NCBI RefSeq assembly: GCF_006715225.1
Contig: NZ_VFMU01000001.1
Coordinates: 992,001-1,056,000 of the forward strand
Direction: 5' to 3'
Source: Arthrobacter sp. SLBN-112
GTDB taxonomy: Bacteria > Actinomycetota > Actinomycetes > Actinomycetales > Micrococcaceae
DNA: 64,000 nt
The notes under the pieces: generated by a model
What the model saw: only the letters and a program-made list of their open reading frames with translations
What the model was told of the DNA's origin: nothing
Database searches by the model: none
Program-made: the position numbers and the translations under genes
Shown here: positions 8,766 through 17,362 of the stretch, piece after piece
Numbering within the stretch: the stretch's first letter is position 1
Layout of the letters: every line of letters begins with the position of its first letter

Positions 8766-9646
8766 CAGGCGTTCACCTCCTCGGCGGCCACAAGCTCCAG
8801 GAAGTGGCTGCGCATGCGGTCCGGATCAGCATCCAGGCCGGTGAAGATCCGGAACGCGTCCGCGGCCTGGCCCACCGCCATCCGCCCGCCGTCCAGGACG
8901 TCGCAGCCCTTGGCCCGCGCGCCGCGGACCAGTTCGGTGTCGATGGGGCGGTAGACGATGTCCGCCACCCAGTGCCGGGGCTCCAGCAGGTCCAGGTCCA
9001 GCGGGACACCGGGGTGGGCGGCCATGCCCACGGGGGTGCAGTGCACCAGGCCGTCGGCCACGCGCATCAGCTGCGGCAGCTCCGCCGTCGTGCCTGCCGT
9101 CACGGTGCCGTCCGGGAAAAAGCCCGCCAGCTCGGCAGCCCGGGCCTCGGCCCGCATCGGGTCCACATCCACCAGGTGCAGCGTGCGGACGCCGGCCGTC
9201 AGCAGGGCGTAGGCGACGGCGGATCCGGCACCGCCGGCGCCCAGCTGCACCACACGGTCCAGCCGGGCTCCGGGGAGGCCGGACGCCAAAGCGGCGGCGA
9301 AGCCGGAGAAATCAGTGTTGTGGCCGATAAAACGGCCGTCGCGGATCACCACGGTGTTCACGGCCCCCAGCCGGCGGGCATCCGGGCTCACCTCGTCCAG
9401 GTGCTGCAGGACCAGCTGCTTGCAGGGGTGGGTGATGTTCAGGCCGTTGAAGCCAAGGGTCCGGGCGCTGTGCAGGATGGCACCCACCGACTCTCCGGTC
9501 AGGCCCAGCTCCAGCAGGTCAATGGGGCGGTACAGGTAACGCAGGCCCTGCACGTCCCCTTCCCGTTCGTGCATGGGCGGCGTGAGCGATGGCGTGACGC
9601 CATCACCAACCAGTCCCACCAGGTAGGACTCAATTCGATTGCTCAT
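8765..9646 (-). CDS. qsuD: quinate/shikimate dehydrogenase (catabolic AroE homologue)
   Basis: Oxidises shikimate to 3-dehydroshikimate, and possibly quinate to 3-dehydroquinate (293 aa). It has the substrate loop SLTPPMHE, NITHPCKQ with the catalytic Lys, GHNTDFSGF, and the Rossmann motif GAGGAGSAVAYALL. The strand after it ends in LVDVDPMRAE: an Asp where biosynthetic NADPH-dependent AroE has NRT, which suggests NAD and hence a catabolic enzyme. It is the first gene of the operon, with an AAAGGAG site before the ATG. Quinate use would also need a dehydroquinate dehydratase, which is not in this cluster. Confidence 0.88.
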   Translation of the reverse strand: MSNRIESYLVGLVGDGVTPSLTPPMHEREGDVQGLRYLYRPIDLLELGLTGESVGAILHSARTLGFNGLNITHPCKQLVLQHLDEVSPDARRLGAVNTVVIRDGRFIGHNTDFSGFAAALASGLPGARLDRVVQLGAGGAGSAVAYALLTAGVRTLHLVDVDPMRAEARAAELAGFFPDGTVTAGTTAELPQLMRVADGLVHCTPVGMAAHPGVPLDLDLLEPRHWVADIVYRPIDTELVRGARAKGCDVLDGGRMAVGQAADAFRIFTGLDADPDRMRSHFLELVAAEEVNA

Positions 9647-9726
9647 GCGTGCAGCTCCTTTGGTACGGCACCGGGCAGGCGCGGAAGTTGGGCGCGCTGC
9701 GGGTGACAGGGATTACGGTACATCAA

Positions 9727-9764
9727 TTGTTCACTCCTCGCACTCTTGTTCTACATACGAACAA
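9727..9764. promoter_or_regulatory. candidate operator upstream of the qsuD-pca operon
   Basis: A perfect 6+6 inverted repeat TTGTTC-N7-GAACAA spans 9746-9764, and a further TTGTTC half-site lies at 9727-9732, 19 bases away, about two helical turns. It is in the 149-base gap between the iclR-type gene and qsuD, where the operon promoter must be. IclR proteins bind such short palindromes, so the neighbouring regulator is the likely partner (inference). A convincing -35/-10 pair was not identified. Confidence 0.5.
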
Positions 9765-9795
9765 CGAGGCGCAAAAACGGGCGATTCTTTGGCTG

Positions 9796-10662
9796 CTAGC
9801 GCTGCGGCAGCCTTGCGGCGAGCTCCGCGGCAGCTTCCTGCAGTAGCGGAACGTGGGCCTTCAACTCCTCGAGGCCCAGGCGGAACACCGGCACGGCAGT
9901 TGCGAGGGATGCGAAGGCATGGCCCTGGCTGTTGAGGAGCGGGACGGCCACGGCGCGCATGCCCGCCTCGTTTTCCTCATCCATGACGGCGTAGCCCTGC
10001 CGGCGCACCTGCTCGATTTCGGCGCGGAATGCATCCCGGTCCGTGATGGACTTTTCGGTGAGCGCTTCGAGCGGCAACTCTGCCAGGAGCCTTTCCCGCT
10101 CCGCGTCCTCGGCGAAGGCCACCAGGGCTTTCCCGACGGCGGTGGTGGACAGGGAGCCCAGATGGCCGGGGTCGCTGGTCACCCGGAACATCTGGGGACC
10201 GTCCACCTTGCTGACCGTCAGGTGATGGTGGCCGTCGCGGACGCTGAGGATGGTTGCCTCGCCGGTCTCGGCGGTGACCCGGCGCAGGACCGGCGTGGCA
10301 GTACCAGCGAAACCATGATGGTTGGACACACGCTGGCCCAGCTGGAAGATGCGCAGGCCCAGATGGTAGCGGCGGCCGTCCGGCTCATAGTCCACAAAGC
10401 CGTCACGGGTCAGGGATCCAAGCAGGCGATAGGTGGTGCTGAACGGCAGTTCCGCCCGGCGGGAAATCTCCGCGGCGCTGGCACCGCGGGGCTCGTCCCC
10501 CAGCAGGACCAGCAGCCCCAGGGCTTTGCCCACCATGTCCGTACGGTCCGCAGGACGGCCGCCGACCTTGGCTTCCGGGGGCATGGCGTTCACGGGCTCT
10601 GCGACGGCGGGGACGGCAGCAGCGGATTCTTCATTGACCGCTGTGGTTTGGTTCACACTCAT
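9796..10662 (-). CDS. IclR-family transcriptional regulator
   Basis: Likely controls the adjoining qsu/pca operon and transporter. The 288-aa protein has an N-terminal winged helix-turn-helix (about 40-100; GASAAEISRRAELPFSTTYR, LTRDGFVDYEPDGRRYHLG) and a C-terminal effector-binding IclR domain (about 115-285; VGKALVAF, GYAVMDEENEAGMRAVAVPL). The ATG at 10662 was chosen because residues upstream of it are not IclR-like. It is encoded between qsuD and the divergent transporter gene, as PcaR/PobR-type regulators commonly are. The effector is presumably a shikimate or protocatechuate pathway intermediate. Confidence 0.88.
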   Translation of the reverse strand: MSVNQTTAVNEESAAAVPAVAEPVNAMPPEAKVGGRPADRTDMVGKALGLLVLLGDEPRGASAAEISRRAELPFSTTYRLLGSLTRDGFVDYEPDGRRYHLGLRIFQLGQRVSNHHGFAGTATPVLRRVTAETGEATILSVRDGHHHLTVSKVDGPQMFRVTSDPGHLGSLSTTAVGKALVAFAEDAERERLLAELPLEALTEKSITDRDAFRAEIEQVRRQGYAVMDEENEAGMRAVAVPLLNSQGHAFASLATAVPVFRLGLEELKAHVPLLQEAAAELAARLPQR

Positions 10663-10672
10663 AACCCGATGT

Positions 10673-10687
10673 TCCCACAATGTGAGA
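10673..10687. promoter_or_regulatory. imperfect palindrome before the iclR-type gene
   Basis: TCCCACA-A-TGTGAGA, arms matching at 6 of 7 positions, sits 11 bases upstream of the regulator's ATG. That position would suit autorepression. No biochemical assignment is possible from sequence alone. Confidence 0.35.
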
Positions 10688-10713
10688 GCTATTTCTAGAT
10701 GGTGAGTATTTTC

Positions 10714-10743
10714 TTGACAGGTGACTGCCCTCACAGTCATAGT
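10714..10743 (+). promoter_or_regulatory. promoter of the MHS transporter with operator in its spacer
   Basis: TTGACA (10714-10719) is followed after 18 bases by CATAGT (10738-10743). A perfect inverted repeat TGACTG-N6-CAGTCA (10722-10739) fills the spacer and touches the -10, so a protein bound there would block polymerase. The untranslated leader would be about 150 bases, to the ATG at 10898. Confidence 0.5.
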
Positions 10744-10897
10744 TTCTATATCGCACAAGTAGCTCCCACCATGTGGCTACAAATGCTTGGGTCTTTTCCG
10801 GACTCCAGCCGCATCGCGCCCCGCCCGCACCAAGGCAGCGGCGGCTGCGACCCCCAGATCCACATCCGCGACAATGTCGTCACACCAAAGGAACACC

Positions 10898-12217
10898 ATG
10901 AGCCAGACACTTCCGTCCGCCGGGGCGGGTGCCCTCACCTCCGCCGGGACGCCCAAGAAGGCCGCCCTCGCCAGCTTCCTGGGCAGCGCCGTCGAATACT
11001 ATGACTTCTTCATCTTCGGATCCGCTGCGGCGCTGATCTTCCCCAAGGTCTTTTTCCCCGATGCAGACACCAACGCTGCCATCATGTCCTTCGCCACCTT
11101 CGGGTTCGCCTATGTAGCGCGTCCCGTGGGCGCCATCATCCTGGGCCACTTCGGTGACCGGGTGGGCCGCCGGAAGGTCCTGATGTTCACCCTGCTGCTC
11201 ATGGGCGCATCGACGTTCGTGATCGGCTGCCTCCCCGACTTCCGGACTGTCGGCTGGTGGGCTCCGGCCCTCCTGGTGATCGCCCGCCTCTGCCAGGGCC
11301 TCAGCGCCGCCGGTGAGCAAGCCGGCGCCTCCTCAATGACCCTCGAGCACGCCCCGGACAACCAGCGGTCCTTCTTTACCTCCTGGACCCTCACCGGTAC
11401 GCAGGGCGGCCAGATCCTCGCCGCCCTGGTCTTCATCCCCGTCCTGGCACTGCCGGATGAGGTCAAGTACGGCATCGGCTGGCGCATCCCGTTCTGGCTC
11501 AGCGCCGTGGTGGTCATCGTTGCCTTCTTCATCCGCCGCACGCTGCACGAACCGCCGGCATTCGAGGAAGCCCAGAAGAACGCCCAGATCTCCAAGCTTC
11601 CCGTCGCCGACCTCCTCAAGGGCCACTGGCGCGACGTCCTGCGTGTTGTCGCCTGCGCCTTCATCGCCGCTGTCTCCACCGTGTTCGGCACGCTGGCCAT
11701 CAGCTACGCCAAGACCGTCGCCGGAGTGGACGGCACCACCACCCTCTGGCTCGTCGTGGGCGCCAACCTGGTGGCCCTGGGCACCCAGCCGCTCTTCGGG
11801 AAGCTCGCGGACAGGATCGGCCGCAAGCCCGTCTTCATCTACGGCGCCGTGGCCAGCGCAATCCTGACCCCGCTGTTCCTGCTCAGCCTGGAATCCGGCA
11901 GCATTCCGCTGATGTTCGTTGCCGCCATCGGTTTCTTCTCCTTCGGCTACGCCGCCTCCAACGCCGTCTGGCCGTCCTTCTACGCCGAGATGTTCAGCAC
12001 CAAGGTCCGCTTTTCCGGCCTGGCCATCGGCACCCAGCTGGGCTTCCTGATGGCAGGCTTCGCACCGGCCATCGTGGCTGCCATGGGCGGCATCAAGCCC
12101 GGCGGATGGGTGCAGATCAGCATCTTCACCGCCATCATCTGCACCATTGCCGCAGTATCCGCCCTGACCGCCAAGGAGTCCTTCCGGACCCCCACCAAGC
12201 TGCTGGGCCTGAAGTAG
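10898..12217 (+). CDS. MFS transporter, metabolite:H+ symporter (ShiA-like)
   Basis: Proton-coupled importer of the MHS family (439 aa, about 12 membrane helices). Signatures include GSAVEYYDFFIFGSAAAL at the first helix, the loop GHFGDRVGRRKVL between helices 2 and 3, and GLSAAGEQAGAS. Family members move shikimate, dicarboxylates, proline or aromatic acids; divergence from the IclR gene and the shikimate-to-protocatechuate operon point to shikimate, quinate or protocatechuate. ATG 10898 follows AAAGGA; upstream in-frame residues are low-complexity and untranslated leader. Confidence 0.87.
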   Translation: MSQTLPSAGAGALTSAGTPKKAALASFLGSAVEYYDFFIFGSAAALIFPKVFFPDADTNAAIMSFATFGFAYVARPVGAIILGHFGDRVGRRKVLMFTLLLMGASTFVIGCLPDFRTVGWWAPALLVIARLCQGLSAAGEQAGASSMTLEHAPDNQRSFFTSWTLTGTQGGQILAALVFIPVLALPDEVKYGIGWRIPFWLSAVVVIVAFFIRRTLHEPPAFEEAQKNAQISKLPVADLLKGHWRDVLRVVACAFIAAVSTVFGTLAISYAKTVAGVDGTTTLWLVVGANLVALGTQPLFGKLADRIGRKPVFIYGAVASAILTPLFLLSLESGSIPLMFVAAIGFFSFGYAASNAVWPSFYAEMFSTKVRFSGLAIGTQLGFLMAGFAPAIVAAMGGIKPGGWVQISIFTAIICTIAAVSALTAKESFRTPTKLLGLK

Positions 12218-12260
12218 CGGCGACACACGCGGGCGTTCCTGCCCAGTTACTGATTAGTCA

Positions 12261-12300
12261 AAGCCCGCCACCTCCGGAAACGTCCGGAGGTGGCGGGCTT
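12261..12300. terminator. strong bidirectional terminator
   Basis: An 18-bp perfect stem with a 4-base loop (AACG) is followed by TTTT on the plus strand and preceded by AAA. It separates the convergent transporter and DNA ligase genes and could serve both. Confidence 0.9.
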
Positions 12301-12367
12301 TTGCGTGCGATCCGCAGTGGAACGGCGGCAGTAACCGGGCAGGAATGCACGACGGCGGGGGTCTCGG

Positions 12368-13465
12368 CTACCCCCTGCCGGTCTCCAGCACCGAGGCCAG
12401 GTCAAAGTTGACCGGTTCCTCCAGTTGTTCGTACGTGCAGGATTCCGGGTCCCGGTCCGGCCGCCACCGGTTGAACTGGGCAGTGTGGCGGAACCTGTCG
12501 CCCTCCATGTGGTCATAGCGGACTTCCACCACCAGTTCGGGCCGCAGCGGAACGAAGGACAGGTCCTTCCCGGCGCTCCACCTGCTGCCTTCGGCGTTCC
12601 GCGGGGTCCGTTCCCCCTCTTCCTGCTTGGCCCACGCCCAGGGGTGGTTGTCGAAATCCGTGACCAGCGGCTGGAGCTGGTCAAACAATTCCTTCCGGCG
12701 CTTCATGGGGAAGGCGCCGATCACGCCCACGCTGGCCAGGCCGCCGTCGTCCTTATAGAGGCCCAGCAGCAGGGAACCGATGGCGTCCGGGCCGCTCTTG
12801 TGGAGCCGGTAGCCCGCCACCACGCAGTCCGCGGTGCGCTCGTGCTTGACCTTGAACATCACCCGCTTGTCCGGTTCGTACCGGCCGTCCAGCCGCTTGG
12901 CCACGATGCCGTCCAGCCCGGCCCCCTCAAACTGCTCGAACCATTGGGCGGCGGTATCCTTGTCCGTGGTGGCGGCGGTCAGGTGGACCGGAGCGCTGCT
13001 GGCCGCGAGCGCCTTCTCCAGCGCCGCCCGCCGCTCGGAAAAGGGCCTGCCGGTGTAGTCGTCGCCGTCCAGTGCAAGGAGGTCGAACGCCACGAAACTT
13101 GCCGGCGTTTGCTGGGCCAGCAGCTTTACCCGGCTGGCGGCGGGGTGGATGCGCTGCTGCAGGGCGTCGAAATCCAGCCGGTCGCCGGAGGCGCCCACCA
13201 GGATAATCTCGCCATCCACCACGCAGCGCTGCGGAAGGTTTTCCTTCAGCGCGGCCACGAGCTCCGGAAAGTAGCGGGTCATGGGCTTTTCATTGCGGCT
13301 GCCGATCTCCAGGTCATCACCGTCACGGAAGATGATGGACCGGAAGCCGTCCCATTTGGGCTCGTAGCTAAGGTCACCACTTCCTGGAATGCCGTCAATA
13401 CCGCTGACGGCCTTGGCGAGCATGGGCGGGACGGGCGGCATCACGGGAAGTTCCATAGTGCCCAT
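12368..13465 (-). CDS. ATP-dependent DNA ligase, LigC type
   Basis: Seals DNA nicks with ATP; LigC-type enzymes act in alternative end-joining or repair and are separate from the NAD-dependent replicative ligase. The 365-aa protein has the adenylation motif EPKWDGFR (Lys nucleophile, about residue 37), motif III DGEIILVG, motif IV DGIVAKR, motif V FKVKHERTADCVV, then an OB-fold to the end (LRPELVVEVRYDHMEG, HTAQFNRWRPDR). No nuclease or primase domains are fused. The start may be ATG 13465 or ATG 13456; neither has a clear ribosome site. Confidence 0.9.
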   Translation of the reverse strand: MGTMELPVMPPVPPMLAKAVSGIDGIPGSGDLSYEPKWDGFRSIIFRDGDDLEIGSRNEKPMTRYFPELVAALKENLPQRCVVDGEIILVGASGDRLDFDALQQRIHPAASRVKLLAQQTPASFVAFDLLALDGDDYTGRPFSERRAALEKALAASSAPVHLTAATTDKDTAAQWFEQFEGAGLDGIVAKRLDGRYEPDKRVMFKVKHERTADCVVAGYRLHKSGPDAIGSLLLGLYKDDGGLASVGVIGAFPMKRRKELFDQLQPLVTDFDNHPWAWAKQEEGERTPRNAEGSRWSAGKDLSFVPLRPELVVEVRYDHMEGDRFRHTAQFNRWRPDRDPESCTYEQLEEPVNFDLASVLETGRG

Positions 13466-13518
13466 TCTTGCCCGGCCCGCACCCTGGACGGTAGGGCGCC
13501 ACGGTGCCCAGAAGGTTT

Positions 13519-14442
13519 TCAGCCGGCCAGCAGCCAGACCACCAGGACCAGCACGGGCGCTGCGGCGGCGGTGGAGAGCAGGATGGTTTCCCGTGCCACC
13601 GCCACGCCCTTCCCGTATTTGCTGGCAAACAGGAACACATTCTGGGCGGAGGGAAGCGCCGCCATGAGCACCACGCCCAGCAGCATGCGGTGGTCCAGGT
13701 CAAAGAGGAAGCGGCCGACGACGAACGCCACCGCCGGCATCACCGCGGACTTGAGTGCCGTGGCAGTGAGGATTTCGGCCGTGTGGCCGCCGCTTCGCAG
13801 CATTTTGGTTCCGTGCAGCGACATCCCGAATGCCAGCAGCACCACGGGGACGGCCGCGCCGCCCAGGAGTGTCAGCGGTGCCATCACCGGGGCCGGGGGC
13901 TGCACATGGAACGCGGCCAGGACCACGCCCAGGAGCGAGGCGATGATCATGGGGTTCCGGAAGGGCTGGGTCAGCATGAGCCGGGGCGAGAACCGGCCGG
14001 CTTCGGAGAGGTCCAGCAGGGTCAGGACCAGGGGGGCGAACAGAAGCAGCTGGACCAACAGGACCGGAGCCACGGGGGTGGCGTCCCCCAGGGCGTACAA
14101 CGTAATGGGGATGCCGATGTTGTTGGCGTTGACGTAGGAGCCGGCCATCGCACCGATGGCCGTCTCGGCCAGCGGCCTTCGGAACCAGATCCGGCTGGCG
14201 GCCACATAAAGAAGCGCGGTGACGGCCGCCGTAATCAGGGCGAGCGGAACATAGGCGGAGAAGACCACGGAGAGGTCCGATTTCAGCACCACCGTGAAGA
14301 GCAGCACGGGGTTGGTAATAAAGAAGGCGGTACGGGTCAGGGCCGAGATGGTGGGTTCATCGCCCAACCCGCACCGCGCAGCGATATAGCCCACGGCGAT
14401 CACCACGCCGATCACCGCCAGTCCAATGAGCACACCGCCCAC
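13519..14442 (-). CDS. AEC-family auxin-efflux-carrier-like permease
   Basis: Integral membrane transporter (about 307 aa) with roughly ten hydrophobic segments in two five-helix halves. The family-typical NIGIPI segment (SYVNANNIGIPITLYALG) and a C-terminal ALPSAQNVFLFASKYG are present. The substrate is unknown; bacterial relatives move malate or other organic acids. The GTG at 14442 is preferred because GGGAAGGAAG lies just upstream; the frame remains open to 14472. It is divergent from the LLM oxidoreductase gene. Confidence 0.83.
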   Translation of the reverse strand: MGGVLIGLAVIGVVIAVGYIAARCGLGDEPTISALTRTAFFITNPVLLFTVVLKSDLSVVFSAYVPLALITAAVTALLYVAASRIWFRRPLAETAIGAMAGSYVNANNIGIPITLYALGDATPVAPVLLVQLLLFAPLVLTLLDLSEAGRFSPRLMLTQPFRNPMIIASLLGVVLAAFHVQPPAPVMAPLTLLGGAAVPVVLLAFGMSLHGTKMLRSGGHTAEILTATALKSAVMPAVAFVVGRFLFDLDHRMLLGVVLMAALPSAQNVFLFASKYGKGVAVARETILLSTAAAAPVLVLVVWLLAG

Positions 14443-14604
14443 GTGGGGTACTTCCTTCCCGTTCCGCCGCACCCTGCGCCCCGGCAGGGCACAGTATTAC
14501 AAGTCCTAAACTTATCGGACAAGCAGCCCGCGCTTTCGCCACCTGTCCACCAAATGGCCGGGTACCCCTCGACAGGCCGCCCTGCGGGACGGTACAGCTT
14601 AACG

Positions 14605-15633
14605 ATGGTTACCGTCGGCTTCCACGCATCCCACGAACAGATCAGTCCCGGCCAGTTGCTCAAGGACGTCCAGCACGCCGAACGCGCCGGCTTTGACGCG
14701 GCCATGTGCTCCGACCACATCGAGCCGTGGTCCGCCCGGCAGGGGCACTCCGGCTTCGCCTGGTCCTGGCTGGGCGCGGCGCTGGCCACCACCAGCCTGC
14801 GGTTCGGCGTTGTCACCGCTCCCGGCCAGCGCTACCACCCCGCCATCATCGCCCACGCCTCCGCAACCCTGGCCTGCATGTTCCCGGGCAGGTTCTGGTT
14901 CGCCCCCGGCAGCGGCGAAAACATGAACGAGCACATCACCGGCGACGCCTGGCCGGCCAAAGACATCCGCCAACGCCGGCTCGAAGAGTGCGTGGATGTG
15001 ATCCGCCGCCTGCACCGCGGGGAGGAGGTCAGCCACCGCGGACTCGTCACCGTGGAGCAGGCGCGGATCTGGGACGTCCCCGACTCCCCGCCCCCGCTCA
15101 TCGCCCCTGCCATCAGCGTGGACACGGCCCGGCGCGCGGCAGCCTGGGCGGACGGCCTGGTCACCGTCAACCAGCCGGCGCCGAAGCTCCGGGACATGCT
15201 CGCCGCTTACCGCGACAACGGGGGCAAGGGCAAGGCGGTGCTGCAGGTGCACCTGTCCTGGGCCGGCAGCGAGCAGGAGGCGGCGGCCGTCGCCCTGGAC
15301 CAGTGGCGGACCAACACGTTCGCACCGCCCATCCCCTGGGACCTGCCCTCCGCGGGGCATTTCGACGGCGTGGGCGAGCACGTGGGCGAGAAACAGGTCC
15401 GCGGCGCGGTCAATGTTTCCGCCAGCCTCAATGCGCACGCGGACTGGCTGTCCGAATACGTGCACCTGGGCTTCGATGAGCTGTACCTGCACTTCGTGGG
15501 GCAGCGGCAGGATGCATTCATCGACGCCTTCGCCGCTGAGGTACTCCCGCAGGTCCGCACCCCTGACCCCACCAGCGCGGAACCGCAGCTTGCGGCGGCA
15601 ACCGCCAGCCCGGCGTCGGACACCCCGGCATGA
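14605..15633 (+). CDS. LLM-class flavin oxidoreductase
   Basis: Luciferase-like TIM-barrel oxidoreductase (342 aa) using FMN or F420. Features include ISPGQLLKDVQHAERAGFDA, CSDHIEPWSARQGHSG, FAPGSGENMNEHITG and the C-terminal VHLGFDELYLHFVGQRQDAF. It resembles the group annotated as probable non-F420 flavin oxidoreductases, but the cofactor cannot be settled here. The ATG at 14605 is the first Met with family sequence; the open frame extends upstream through non-coding sequence. It overlaps the GH13 gene by four bases (ATGA), so they form one operon. The substrate is unknown. Confidence 0.82.
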   Translation: MVTVGFHASHEQISPGQLLKDVQHAERAGFDAAMCSDHIEPWSARQGHSGFAWSWLGAALATTSLRFGVVTAPGQRYHPAIIAHASATLACMFPGRFWFAPGSGENMNEHITGDAWPAKDIRQRRLEECVDVIRRLHRGEEVSHRGLVTVEQARIWDVPDSPPPLIAPAISVDTARRAAAWADGLVTVNQPAPKLRDMLAAYRDNGGKGKAVLQVHLSWAGSEQEAAAVALDQWRTNTFAPPIPWDLPSAGHFDGVGEHVGEKQVRGAVNVSASLNAHADWLSEYVHLGFDELYLHFVGQRQDAFIDAFAAEVLPQVRTPDPTSAEPQLAAATASPASDTPA

Positions 15634-17324
15634 GGATCGCCGAGACCTCGGACCTGTGGTGGAAGAACGCGGTGATCTACTGCCTGGACGTGGAGACGTT
15701 CTTTGACGACGACGGCGACGGCACCGGCGATTTCGCCGGCCTCACCCAGCGGGTGGACTACCTCGCTGCGCTGGGCGTGACCTGCATCTGGCTGATGCCG
15801 TTCTACCCGTCCCCGGACCGAGACGACGGCTATGACGTCACGGACTTCTTCGGCGTGGACCGCCGCCTTGGCACGTTGGGCGACCTGGTGGAATTCATCC
15901 GCGCCGCGAAGGACCGGGGCATGCGGGTGATCGCCGACTTCGTGGTGAACCATACCTCGGACCAGCACCCCTGGTTCGTGGAAGCCCGGAAATCCACGGA
16001 CAACCCGTTCCGCGACTTTTATGTGTGGCGAAAGGACACTCCCCCGGACACGTCCTCGGAGGTGGTGTTCCCTGGGGAGGAGAACTCGCTGTGGACCCTT
16101 GATGAGGCCACCGGCGAATGGTACCTGCACATGTTCGCCAAGTACCAGCCTGACCTCAACGTCACCAATGCCGGCGTGCGGGACCAGATCGCCAAGGCCA
16201 TGGGACTGTGGCTGGAACTGGGGCTTGATGGTTTCAGGCTGGACGCCGTGCCGTTCTTCCTGGAAACCCGCGGCGCACCCAAGGACGAGGCAGCGAACAT
16301 CAACCCGCACGGGTACCTCTGTGCGCTGCGGAGCTTCATTAACCGGCGCAACGGCAGCGCCGTGCTGCTGGGGGAGGTGAACCTGCCCTACAAGGAGCAG
16401 CTGGAATACTACGGCGGCCCCGAGGGCAACGAACTGAACATGCAGTTCGACTTCCTGGCCATGCAACACATCTACCTGTCGCTTGCCCGGCAGGATGCGC
16501 GCCCGCTTGCCGAGACGCTCAAGAGCAGGCCGCCGATCAACCCGGACAACCAATGGGCCATGTTCGTGCGCAACCATGACGAATTGACCCTGGACAAGCT
16601 CAGCGACGGCGAGCGCCAGGAAGTCTTCGCCGCGTTCGGGCCGGAGAAGAACATGCAGATCTACGGCCGTGGCCTCCGGCGGCGGCTGCCTCCGATGCTC
16701 GGCGGAGACCAGGAGCGGATCCGCATGGTGTATTCCCTGATGTTCTCGCTGCCCGGCACCCCGGTGCTGTTCTATGGCGAGGAGATCGGCATGGGTGAGG
16801 ACCTCCGGCAGAAGAGCCGCGCCGCAGTGCGCACGCCCATGCAGTGGAACACTGAAAAGAACGGCGGCTTCTCCAATGCCAAGGCATCAGAGCTGGTGGC
16901 CCCGCTGGTGCGCGGTGAATACGGGCCGGAGAACGTCAACGCCGCTGCGGCCAAGCGGGACCCGGAATCGCTGTTCAACTTCATGGCTACGCTGATCGCG
17001 CGCTACCGCGAGGCACCAGAGCTGGGATGGGGCTCGTTCGGGATCATCGACCAGCCGGAATCTGCGGTCTTTGCCCACACCTGCAGCTCCGACGGCGGCA
17101 CGCTGGTGCTGCTGCACAACTTCGGCGAAGAGCAGGTGAAGGTCACCGGACGGGTGGGACCGGAGGATGGCCCGCCCCAGGCTTACCGGGACGCCATGCT
17201 GCTGGACCTGTTCGACGGCGGCAACGCCCCCTTGGAGCCCGACGGCAGCTTCACGGTGGAACTGGGACGCTACGGCTGCCGCTGGTTCCGCGTGCACCGC
17301 AAAGGCGACCGGCTGGCACCGTAA
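15630..17324 (+). CDS. GH13 alpha-glucosidase / trehalose-synthase-like enzyme
   Basis: Glycoside hydrolase family 13 protein (564 aa) closest in look to maltose alpha-D-glucosyltransferase (TreS). The barrel shows DYLAALGVTCIWLMPFYPSP, DFVVNHTSDQHPWF, and the catalytic triad in GFRLDAVPF (Asp205), LGEVN (Glu249) and FVRNHDE (Asp317). A beta-sandwich domain follows from about residue 470. It may isomerise maltose and trehalose or act as an alpha-glucosidase; it is not fused to a maltokinase. Translationally coupled to the LLM gene before it. Confidence 0.85.
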   Translation: MRIAETSDLWWKNAVIYCLDVETFFDDDGDGTGDFAGLTQRVDYLAALGVTCIWLMPFYPSPDRDDGYDVTDFFGVDRRLGTLGDLVEFIRAAKDRGMRVIADFVVNHTSDQHPWFVEARKSTDNPFRDFYVWRKDTPPDTSSEVVFPGEENSLWTLDEATGEWYLHMFAKYQPDLNVTNAGVRDQIAKAMGLWLELGLDGFRLDAVPFFLETRGAPKDEAANINPHGYLCALRSFINRRNGSAVLLGEVNLPYKEQLEYYGGPEGNELNMQFDFLAMQHIYLSLARQDARPLAETLKSRPPINPDNQWAMFVRNHDELTLDKLSDGERQEVFAAFGPEKNMQIYGRGLRRRLPPMLGGDQERIRMVYSLMFSLPGTPVLFYGEEIGMGEDLRQKSRAAVRTPMQWNTEKNGGFSNAKASELVAPLVRGEYGPENVNAAAAKRDPESLFNFMATLIARYREAPELGWGSFGIIDQPESAVFAHTCSSDGGTLVLLHNFGEEQVKVTGRVGPEDGPPQAYRDAMLLDLFDGGNAPLEPDGSFTVELGRYGCRWFRVHRKGDRLAP

Positions 17325-17362
17325 CCCGCCGCCCGCCGTCGTGCTTTGTGAAAAGATCAACC

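Noticed and set aside
12247..12684. Extra Arg/Pro/Thr-rich frames over the DNA ligase and other genes
   Set aside because: High-GC shadow frames without ribosome sites or family motifs.
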